From an uncultured Erysipelotrichaceae bacterium (GTDB lineage: Bacteria; Bacillota_I; Bacilli_A; Erysipelotrichales; Erysipelotrichaceae): a stretch of 20,394 nt of DNA. Position numbers and translations under genes: made by a program. The notes beneath the pieces are model-generated. The model was not told the DNA's origin, ran no database searches, and saw only the letters and a list, made by a program, of their open reading frames with translations. Location of the stretch: NCBI GenBank assembly GCA_902766675.1, contig CACXEN010000139.1, positions 1 to 20,394 on the forward strand. Reading direction: 5' to 3'. Below, piece after piece: positions 14,710 through 20,394 of this stretch; the stretch's first letter is position 1, and every line of letters starts with the position of its first letter.

Positions 14710-16959
14710 GTGAGGAAAAATACAATATTATTAACAGCTTTATTATGCATCATTCATTGTTTACCTTTTTCTGTGCTTGCGGATGAGAAAACGGAAGTAG
14801 AAGTAGTTGAGACAGTTGAAGAATTGGCTAAAACTTCTAGCGCATCAGACGTGCAACCGTTTTTTCAAATTGATTTGGTTGATGGAGAAGTAAATGGGGA
14901 TGCAGAGTTTTCAGATCTTGTTGGAGAGGACTATTTTGATGTAGTTGATGAAACAGACTCAATAGAAGTAAGAGAAGAAATAGTTAATGAATGTTTAAGT
15001 GAAACTGGTCTATACCAAACGGGTGAAGTTACAGACAATAGTTTGGATGTAGTTTCTACATATGCATATAAAAGAATACGTTTAGAAGCACCACAAAGTG
15101 ATATGATTCAAACATTCGGTGCTACGCAAGCTGTATACTTTAATGATTATTATCTTTTATCTTATGCAAGCGAAGAGGAAACACGTAGTGCATATGAAAA
15201 GTTAATGGAAGAGTATGGTGAATACAATGTGTATTTAGATTTGCCAATTCGTGGTGAAGCATTTGGTTGGGGCTATGATGTAATGAACTTTGATGCTGGA
15301 ATAGAAAAAGCTAGTGCAAGTGGAGAAGTTGTCAAAATTGCAGTTATAGATTCAGGTATTAATAAAAATCACATTATTTTTAACCAAACAGTTATTATTG
15401 ATGAATTTAATGCAAAAAACGGAGAATATGATGCGACGGATGACCTTGGTCATGGCACAGCAGTAGCTGGTATTATAGCGGAATCAACACCAACCAATGT
15501 TGAGGTTATTCCTATTAAAGTGCTTGGTAGTGATAACCATTGCTCGTGGGAAGAATTATGGATGGGATTACAATATGCTGAGAGTGTTGGCGCTGATATA
15601 GTAAATATGTCAATTAGCGGAAACATATTGGAAGATTTTAATGGAATTAGAGAAGAAGCTAAGAAATATTATGATAACTATAACAAGAAGACGAATCAAT
15701 TCTATTCTGGTCTTATGGTTGCGGCAAGCGGAAATGACAGTAAAGATATCATGGAGAATTATATTGTGCCAGCAGCAGTAGATAATGTGATAACAGTAGG
15801 AGCACTAAATCGCCAGAATGATTTAAGTTATTTCTCGAATTATGGAGAAGGAATAGACTTTGTGGCACCAGGCGAAAGTTTGAGTTTGGCAGATTATTCT
15901 AGAAATGATGGTCTTTGTTGGATGCAAGGAACATCATTTGCGTCACCATATATTGCGGCTGTAGCAGCAAATATTCTTGCGACAAATCCATACTATACAC
16001 ATGAAGATGTATACAATACGATGGTAGAGTTAAGCAAAGATTTAGGTGATGCTGGATTTGATTATATGTATGGTTATGGTATGCCTGTCTTTACGGAAAA
16101 TGGCGAAGATACAGATGGTATTAAGCATTCTATTGCGAATGCATCTATTTCTAATATTAGTGATCAAACTTATAGCCCATTTGGAATTCGACCATACTTT
16201 ACTATTTCAATGAACAATAAACGTTTGAATGAAAATACAGATTATCTGGTTACATATAAGAATAATATTAATGCCGGTGTAGCGACAATCACTATTACTG
16301 GTATTGGTAAATACAATGGTCAAATAACAAAAACATATAAGATAAATCCTTCTAGTTTCCCAAATTATCTTGATGTGATATTAGATAAAGAAACATATAC
16401 ATATAATGGCGCACCGGTTAAACCTAAAGTAATTTCGGTTAAACAAGCAGGTTATGGTATTCTCCCACCATTCGAAGAGAATAAAGATTTTGTTATAAAG
16501 TATGAAAACAATACGAAAGCGGGAGTTGGAAGAATAGTATTTACTGGAAAAGGAAACTGGAAAGGAACATTTACTAAAGAGTTCACTATTACAAAAGGTA
16601 ATCCAAAATGGATGAAAGACTCAAAAGGTTGGTGGTACTCTTACGGAGATGGAAATTACCCTAAGAATAAATGGGGAAAGATTAGTGGAAGCTGGTACCA
16701 TTTTGATAAAAATGGTTATATGCAAACAGGTTGGCTAAAAGATTCTGGTAAATGGTATTACTTGAAATCAAGCGGAGTTATGGCAACTGGCTGGGTAAAA
16801 GTAGGAAGTAAATACTACTACATGGATAAATCAGGAGTCATGCAAGCCAATAAATGGATTGGTAACTATTATGTTCAATCTGATGGATCAATGGCAGTAA
16901 ATAAGTGGATTGGTAAATACCATGTAGATGCTAGTGGTAAATGGGATAAAACGAAATAA
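14710..16959 (+). CDS. Secreted subtilisin-like serine protease with cell-wall-binding repeats
   Basis: The 749-residue protein starts at a GTG behind GAAGGGGG and has a signal peptide (MRKNTILLTALLCIIHC..., cleavage near ADEK). Residues 26-190 look like an acidic propeptide region. The S8 catalytic domain shows Asp214 (AVIDSGIN), His248 (GHGTAVAGI), oxyanion Asn342 (AASGND) and Ser409 (GTSFASPYIAA). Two Ig-like units follow, about 475-545 and 550-628, sharing KNNINAGVATITITG and ENNTKAGVGRIVFTG. Residues 633-747 are choline-binding-type repeats (GWWYSYG, GSWYHFD, GKWYYLK, NKWIGKYH). It is thus exported and held on the wall or teichoic acid. It lies 60 bases after the HD-GYP-like gene; a weak TATGAT (14679-14684) may be its own -10. 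Confidence 0.92.
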   Translation: MRKNTILLTALLCIIHCLPFSVLADEKTEVEVVETVEELAKTSSASDVQPFFQIDLVDGEVNGDAEFSDLVGEDYFDVVDETDSIEVREEIVNECLSETGLYQTGEVTDNSLDVVSTYAYKRIRLEAPQSDMIQTFGATQAVYFNDYYLLSYASEEETRSAYEKLMEEYGEYNVYLDLPIRGEAFGWGYDVMNFDAGIEKASASGEVVKIAVIDSGINKNHIIFNQTVIIDEFNAKNGEYDATDDLGHGTAVAGIIAESTPTNVEVIPIKVLGSDNHCSWEELWMGLQYAESVGADIVNMSISGNILEDFNGIREEAKKYYDNYNKKTNQFYSGLMVAASGNDSKDIMENYIVPAAVDNVITVGALNRQNDLSYFSNYGEGIDFVAPGESLSLADYSRNDGLCWMQGTSFASPYIAAVAANILATNPYYTHEDVYNTMVELSKDLGDAGFDYMYGYGMPVFTENGEDTDGIKHSIANASISNISDQTYSPFGIRPYFTISMNNKRLNENTDYLVTYKNNINAGVATITITGIGKYNGQITKTYKINPSSFPNYLDVILDKETYTYNGAPVKPKVISVKQAGYGILPPFEENKDFVIKYENNTKAGVGRIVFTGKGNWKGTFTKEFTITKGNPKWMKDSKGWWYSYGDGNYPKNKWGKISGSWYHFDKNGYMQTGWLKDSGKWYYLKSSGVMATGWVKVGSKYYYMDKSGVMQANKWIGNYYVQSDGSMAVNKWIGKYHVDASGKWDKTK

Positions 16960-16987
16960 TGAGTGTCAATAGACACTCATTATTTTT
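16958..16987 (+). terminator. Terminator of the protease gene
   Basis: AATGAGTGTC (16958-16967) pairs perfectly with GACACTCATT (16972-16981) across AATA and is followed by ATTTTTG. The stem starts inside the stop codon. Confidence 0.88.
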
Positions 16988-16990
16988 GAA

Positions 16991-17018
16991 AAAAGACTAT
17001 CTGCTTATAGATAGTCTT
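16991..17018 (-). terminator. Terminator of the minus-strand TetR-type gene
   Basis: AAGACTATC (16993-17001) and GATAGTCTT (17010-17018) form a perfect 9-base-pair stem. Read on the minus strand it ends in a T tract (the A run at 16989-16994). The stem overlaps the last codons of the regulator gene, and this terminator stands back to back with the protease terminator. Confidence 0.85.
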
Positions 17019-17601
17019 CATCGTCATATTCTTCATTTTTACAAACTACAATTCCTTCAATTAAAATTGTACGAAGTTGTTCTAAAGCATATCCATAAGA
17101 CATTTGGTTTTCTGCCAAGATATCACTTGTAAGTAACATCTCAATGGAGGAAATGAAGACACTTTGGAATAATGGGATTGATATAGGTTTTATCGTATTG
17201 GTGATAATTCCTTCATTTAACAATTCAATAATTGGTTCCCAATGTGCTGACAATTGTTCACGAAGAACTTCAAATACTTTTGGATATTCAGTTTTTAAGG
17301 TATTGAATTGTTTATAATTAATTGCTTTATATTGTTCGGGCATAGCAATCATTACTTGTTTGAGCTTATCAATGATAGGTAAGTCACTATTGATGATTGC
17401 ACGCTTTTCAACTTGGATATGATCAAATACATATTCCAAACTATTTACCAGTAGGTCTTCTTTATCGGAAAAATATAAAAGAAAGTCTGCTTCACGTATA
17501 TCGCAGGACTCAAGAATCTTATCTAATTGAAGATTCAAACCATCTTTGTGGAATTCTTGGATGGTTGCTTCAATAATCTTTCTCTTGGTATTGGTGTTCA
17601 T
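17005..17601 (-). CDS. TetR/AcrR-type transcriptional regulator
   Basis: The 198-residue protein has the three-helix TetR DNA-binding domain at its N-terminus: KRKIIEATIQEFHKDG, then LDKILESCDI and the DNA-reading FLLYFSDKEDLL. An all-helical ligand domain of about 140 residues follows without recognisable ligand residues, and the tail is acidic (NEEYDDEDYL). It should bind an inverted repeat as a dimer and be released by a ligand. The target is unknown; candidates are its own promoter or the wall-protein gene upstream on the same strand. It has its own strong promoter (17617-17645) and terminator, so it is a one-gene unit. The ribosome site is poor (CTAGAAAATT). Confidence 0.82.
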   Translation of the reverse strand: MNTNTKRKIIEATIQEFHKDGLNLQLDKILESCDIREADFLLYFSDKEDLLVNSLEYVFDHIQVEKRAIINSDLPIIDKLKQVMIAMPEQYKAINYKQFNTLKTEYPKVFEVLREQLSAHWEPIIELLNEGIITNTIKPISIPLFQSVFISSIEMLLTSDILAENQMSYGYALEQLRTILIEGIVVCKNEEYDDEDYL

Positions 17602-17616
17602 AATTTTCTAGTAGAT

Positions 17617-17645
17617 ATTATAAATACTTATGGTTTATCATGCAA
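17617..17645 (-). promoter_or_regulatory. Promoter of the TetR-type gene (minus strand)
   Basis: On the minus strand TTGCAT (17645-17640), a 17-base spacer and a perfect TATAAT (17622-17617) lead to a start near 17610, only about 10 bases before the ATG. The leader is too short for a normal ribosome site, and none is seen. Confidence 0.75.
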
Positions 17646-17655
17646 CGAAAAAAAC

Positions 17656-18792
17656 TTACCAATTTGTTGCAATATCGATTTGATATGGATCGCTGTTCGC
17701 AAAACCACCTGTATCCGCACAAATTCCAATACCTAAGCTTGTTTGAACAGTCGAATATTTTGGATGGACAGAATATCCACATGCACAGATGACATAATTT
17801 CCATACATCTTGACACCATCTTCACGTACCCAATACTCCCCACTAATGCCTTGTGATTGAATACCTTTTACAACAACATCCATGTTGAGATTATAGTAAG
17901 TCTCTACTCCACTTGGACCTTGTATTCTACCAGCATAAGCAGTAAGTACACTGCCATTCCATGTCGTGTTATATGTGTTGGTTGGGGTAGGAGTTGCAGT
18001 AGGTTTTGGGGTTGACGTAGCTGTTGGTTTAGGTGTAGGCGTAGGTGTATTTTGTGGGACAGATGGGGTAGGAGTTGTTTCTTCGATAACAGTTTCTTGT
18101 GTGGTTGTTGTGGCTAAAGTTTGTGTATCAGTTGTATCAATAGTTTCTTCTTCTTGAGGAGTTTCTTCCTGTTTCTCTTCTTCTACAACAACTGTAAATG
18201 TTTTTTCGCTTTTTAGATTATTGCGATCAATTGCGATAATTTCTATTTTATAACTACCAGCTTCATGAATGTTTAAATCTGATTGTATGGAATAAGAGTT
18301 TGATTGACTGGTAGTAGATTTTTCTAAAGGACCATCTATTACATCTTCAATGCGCACGATATTTGAGAGTACATCATATTTTTCACCTTGCGTAATTGTG
18401 AGTGATTCTTTTTTGATTTCTATAATTGGTTCTTTTGTGTCTACCACTTCAATTGGATAAGAAAATGTTTTTTCTACTTCTTGTTGGAAATGGGAATCTT
18501 TATCTTTTACAGTGTATTTCACGGTATAATTTCCAACTTGATAAGAATCAATAAAACCTTCTACTTCATATGTGGAAGAACTATCTAACACAAAGTCTTC
18601 AGGATGAAAAGGCTCTCCATACTCTAGTACTCCCTTTAATTCATCTTTGAAAGTAATAGAAAGAGAATTAAGTGCTTCTTCATAATATTTATCTCGATAA
18701 TATTCTTGGAATAATAAATACACGCCAAAACCACTAGCGAGCAGTAATAGACATATAAAACCAATCACAATTGTTTTAGATGTAGACCTCAT
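17656..18792 (-). CDS. Membrane-anchored cell-wall protein with Ig-like and 3D (double-psi beta-barrel) domains
   Basis: I place the start at 18792, giving MRSTSKTIVIGFICLLLLASGFGVYLLFQE, a classic signal anchor, and 378 residues. A longer frame back to 18879 would add 29 residues that run across the divergent promoter and into the opposite gene. Outside the membrane come two Ig-like units (about 46-117 and 118-203; KYTVKDKDS and DUF5011-like features), a Thr/Pro/Glu linker with PTP/KPTAT repeats (about 205-275) and a C-terminal domain (279-378) ending GIGICADTGGFANSDPYQIDIATNW. The Asp360 and Asp373 motifs resemble the 3D domain of resuscitation/lytic-transglycosylase-like proteins. A role in peptidoglycan cleavage or remodelling is inferred. 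No ribosome site is clear. Confidence 0.8.
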   Translation of the reverse strand: MRSTSKTIVIGFICLLLLASGFGVYLLFQEYYRDKYYEEALNSLSITFKDELKGVLEYGEPFHPEDFVLDSSSTYEVEGFIDSYQVGNYTVKYTVKDKDSHFQQEVEKTFSYPIEVVDTKEPIIEIKKESLTITQGEKYDVLSNIVRIEDVIDGPLEKSTTSQSNSYSIQSDLNIHEAGSYKIEIIAIDRNNLKSEKTFTVVVEEEKQEETPQEEETIDTTDTQTLATTTTQETVIEETTPTPSVPQNTPTPTPKPTATSTPKPTATPTPTNTYNTTWNGSVLTAYAGRIQGPSGVETYYNLNMDVVVKGIQSQGISGEYWVREDGVKMYGNYVICACGYSVHPKYSTVQTSLGIGICADTGGFANSDPYQIDIATNW

Positions 18793-18843
18793 AATTACAC
18801 AAAAAGATATCATGAAAAAGGAAGATAGACAAATAAAAAAAGG

Positions 18844-18851
18844 ATTATAAT
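18844..18851. promoter_or_regulatory. Shared -10 element of divergent promoters
   Basis: ATTATAAT contains TATAAT on the plus strand (18846-18851, toward the HAD gene) and TATAAT on the minus strand (18849-18844, toward the wall protein). Neither direction has a convincing -35 box. The spacing suits both starts: about 27 bases to the HAD ATG and about 50 to the minus-strand ATG. Confidence 0.5.
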
Positions 18852-18877
18852 AAAATAAGTTTAGAAAAGGGGTTTTC

Positions 18878-19528
18878 ATGGTAGCAGGCGCAATTTTTGA
18901 TATGGATGGATTGCTTGTTGATTCAGAAAGTGTTTGGCAAAAGAATTGGCAATTTTTCGCAAATGAAATGGGTGTAGAATTGCCAGAAGAGTTTAAATAT
19001 GAGATTTGTGGATCATCTGGTGAAATGATGATGGATATTTTAAGAAGGTATTATCATACAGACCAACCAGAAGAATTACATGCAAAGTGTAAGAAGAAAA
19101 CATTTGAAGAGATTGATAAAGGAGTTCCTTTAAAAGAAGGCGCGAAAGAAATACTGGAATACTTTCATCAAGCGGGTGTAAAACTTGCAGTAGCATCTGC
19201 TGCACCACATGAAAGAATTCATAAAAATTTAATGAATTTAGGAATTGAAAAATATTTCGATGCAGTAGTTAGTGGATCGGATGTAGAAAATGGAAAACCT
19301 GCACCAGACATATTCTTAAAAGCAGCACATGAATTACAACTAGATCCGAAAGATTGTTATGTATTTGAAGATGCATTTAATGGAATAAAAGCAGCACATA
19401 GTGCTGGATGTAAACCAATAATGATTCCAGATTTATCACAACCGGATGAATATATAAGAAGTCTATGCGTTGGTGTGTTTGAAACACTAGCTAAAGCAAA
19501 AGAAGAAATCAAAGAAAAAAGCTCTTAA
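18878..19528 (+). CDS. HAD-superfamily phosphatase, beta-phosphoglucomutase-like
   Basis: The 216-residue cytosolic enzyme has all four HAD motifs. Motif I is FDMDGLLVDSE with nucleophile Asp8 and acid/base Asp10; motif II is VASAAP; motif III is the Lys of NGKPAPDIF; motif IV is VFEDAFNGIKAA. A helical C1-type cap (about 16-85) is typical of the beta-phosphoglucomutase/phosphoglycolate phosphatase branch. The substrate is not predictable; small sugar phosphates or 2-deoxyglucose-6-phosphate-like compounds are usual. The ribosome site is AAAAGGGG, 5 bases before the ATG, and is exactly complementary to the C-rich loops of the small RNA at 4058-4179. It shares a terminator with the converging gene. 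Confidence 0.9.
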   Translation: MVAGAIFDMDGLLVDSESVWQKNWQFFANEMGVELPEEFKYEICGSSGEMMMDILRRYYHTDQPEELHAKCKKKTFEEIDKGVPLKEGAKEILEYFHQAGVKLAVASAAPHERIHKNLMNLGIEKYFDAVVSGSDVENGKPAPDIFLKAAHELQLDPKDCYVFEDAFNGIKAAHSAGCKPIMIPDLSQPDEYIRSLCVGVFETLAKAKEEIKEKSS

Positions 19529-19541
19529 TAGAGCTTTTCTT
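19515..19541. terminator. Bidirectional terminator between the HAD gene and the minus-strand wall-binding gene
   Basis: AAAAGCTCT (19517-19525) pairs with AGAGCTTTT (19530-19538) across TAAT. The stem is flanked by A residues on the left and T residues on the right, so it works in both directions. It overlaps the end of the HAD gene and starts right after the stop of the converging gene. Confidence 0.85.
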
Positions 19542-20214
19542 AATAACTTCTGTCCCAAACGCCGTTAGCATTTACATGGTGTCTGCCAATCCATTTATTT
19601 GTTTGGAGAGCACCATTTCTATCGAAGTAGTAGTATTTATTTCCGATCTTTTCCCAGCCTGTTTCCATTTCGCCGTCTTCATCGAAATAATACCATTTAC
19701 CAGAAATCTTTTGCCAACCTGTTTGCATGTACCCATACTTATCGAAATGGTACCAGTCATCACCGATTCTCTTCCATTGATTTTTTGGATAGCTACCATT
19801 TGCGTTGCGGTACCACCATCCCTTAGAATCTCTAATCCAGCCTTTTTTGAGTTGGTAAGCTGTTACACGATTTCTTGTCTTGAAAGAGCCAGTTACATCC
19901 GCATTAGCGTTTGTATTGCGAATTTTAACGCCACTAATGGAGAATGTATACTTTGTGTTAGCCTTTAATCCGTTTACATAGAATTTTAGATCATCAGAAT
20001 CAAATTCAATTAATGAAGCTGAATAAGTATTTCCTGAAGAATCTTTTACAATAACTTTTGGATTTTGATATTTAACATTTTTGGTGAGTTCTACTTCAAC
20101 AACACTGTTTGATTCAACTTCAACATCTTCTACGATGGAATAAGCCATTACAGGTGTAAATGTTGAGCAGATACCTAAGATTATAGCTAGGCTTGTAATA
20201 ATACGTTTTATCAT
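19540..20214 (-). CDS. Secreted cell-wall-binding repeat protein
   Basis: The 224-residue protein has a signal peptide with cleavage after PVMA (Ala24). A beta-rich domain of about 90 residues follows (26-115), with SASLIEFDSDDLKFYVNGLK and KYTFSISG, like fibronectin or Ig folds. Residues 125-221 hold choline-binding-type repeats (GWWYRNANG, DDWYHFDKYGYMQTGW, GKWYYFDEDGEMETGW, NKYYYFDRNG, TNKWIGRHHV). No enzyme domain is present, so it is probably a surface adhesin or structural protein held by teichoic-acid choline or similar ligands. The start is supported by CGAGGAAC about 7 bases upstream. A weak minus-strand promoter (TTTACA/TAAATA, about 20301-20274) overlaps the promoter region of the next plus-strand gene. 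Confidence 0.88.
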   Translation of the reverse strand: MIKRIITSLAIILGICSTFTPVMAYSIVEDVEVESNSVVEVELTKNVKYQNPKVIVKDSSGNTYSASLIEFDSDDLKFYVNGLKANTKYTFSISGVKIRNTNANADVTGSFKTRNRVTAYQLKKGWIRDSKGWWYRNANGSYPKNQWKRIGDDWYHFDKYGYMQTGWQKISGKWYYFDEDGEMETGWEKIGNKYYYFDRNGALQTNKWIGRHHVNANGVWDRSY

Positions 20215-20275
20215 AATTGTTCCTCGTCTTTCTATTTAACTAATGGGTGAAAGTAGAAATTTATTGCAAAAAATA

Positions 20276-20303
20276 TTTAAAAAGTTTTCTTTTTATGTAA
20301 AAT
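20276..20303 (+). promoter_or_regulatory. Candidate promoter for the last gene
   Basis: TTTAAA (20276-20281) and TAAAAT (20298-20303) are 16 bases apart in AT-rich sequence. The start would be near 20310, just before two GC-rich hairpins. A divergent minus-strand promoter may overlap. Confidence 0.4.
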
Positions 20304-20310
20304 AGACTAA

Positions 20311-20374
20311 GTGGTTTTATTGCCACCGTCGGTAGCGGCTACCCGACGTTAAATGAAAATAAGGAGATTTTACA
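20311..20374 (+). promoter_or_regulatory. Hairpin-rich 5' leader of the last gene
   Basis: GTGG (20311-20314) can pair with CCAC (20323-20326). CGTC-GGTAG (20327-20335) pairs with CTACC-GACG (20339-20348) with one bulged C and a CGG loop. This GC-rich pair of hairpins stands out in an AT-rich gap and sits between the putative start and AAGGAG (20361-20366). I match it to no known riboswitch. It could be a regulatory leader or an mRNA-stabilising structure. Confidence 0.4.
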
Positions 20375-20394
20375 ATGGATTTAAAGAAAATGAC
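20375..20394 (+). CDS. Start of a gene running out of the window
   Basis: ATG followed by GAT TTA AAG AAA ATG (MDLKKM) lies 8 bases after a good AAGGAG ribosome site. Too little is present to identify the product. Confidence 0.6.

Noticed and set aside
17990..18060. Short TG-rich repeats that might suggest a CRISPR or a variable-number repeat locus
   Set aside because: They encode PTP/KPTAT linker units in frame and lack the regular unit and spacer pattern of a CRISPR array.
17966..18157. Gly/Val-rich plus-strand frame opposite the wall protein
   Set aside because: It is the antisense shadow of the Pro/Thr repeat linker, with no ribosome site and a low-complexity product.
18793..18879. 29-residue N-terminal extension of the minus-strand wall protein
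   Set aside because: It would cross the divergent promoter and the HAD start codon and place two hydrophobic stretches before the clear signal anchor beginning at 18792.
19576..19968. 130-residue plus-strand frame opposite the cell-wall-binding protein
   Set aside because: The repeat protein on the minus strand has a signal peptide, recognised domains and a ribosome site; the opposite frame has none of these.

Overview
The window comes from an AT-rich, low-GC Firmicute. Choline-binding-type cell-wall repeats (GWxxxxGKWYYF...), a PerR/rubrerythrin pair, strong TTGNNN/TATAAT promoters and AGGAGG-type ribosome sites fit an anaerobic member of the Erysipelotrichales/Erysipelotrichaceae best. That placement is an inference from style and content; no marker gene here fixes the taxon. 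There are no tRNA or rRNA genes, CRISPR arrays or insertion sequences.

Left part (1-8358, all + strand): the 3' end of miaA overlaps a small two-helix membrane protein. A Bax inhibitor-1 family membrane protein follows with its own promoter and terminator, then two probably co-transcribed cytosolic proteins (an unrecognised one and a CpXC zinc-ribbon protein) and an abundant-looking lipoprotein made of two repeats. Next is a structured, terminator-ended RNA with two C-rich loops, then the potassium-uptake pair trkA-trkH and a fused double histidine phosphatase.

Middle (8359-9446): a compact peroxide-defence operon. A Fur/PerR-type operator sits between the -10 box and the start of perR, and perR overlaps rubrerythrin.

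Accessory-looking part (9518-16987): an unrecognised membrane protein is followed by two paralogous HD-GYP-like proteins of about 630 residues. Between the paralogues lie a putative orphan structured RNA and a 5'-truncated remnant of a cell-wall-binding repeat protein. A secreted subtilisin-like protease with the same type of cell-wall-binding tail comes after the second paralogue.

Right part (17005-20394): on the minus strand, a membrane-anchored Ig-like/3D-domain (double-psi beta-barrel) cell-wall protein and a TetR-type regulator. Divergent to them is a HAD phosphatase, which converges through a shared terminator on a secreted cell-wall-binding repeat protein. The window ends in a hairpin-rich leader and the first codons of another gene.

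The strongest candidates for something undescribed are the C-rich-loop small RNA upstream of trkA, whose loops could pair with the AAGGGG ribosome site of trkA and at least two other genes here, and the paralogous HD-GYP-like pair with the structured RNA between them.
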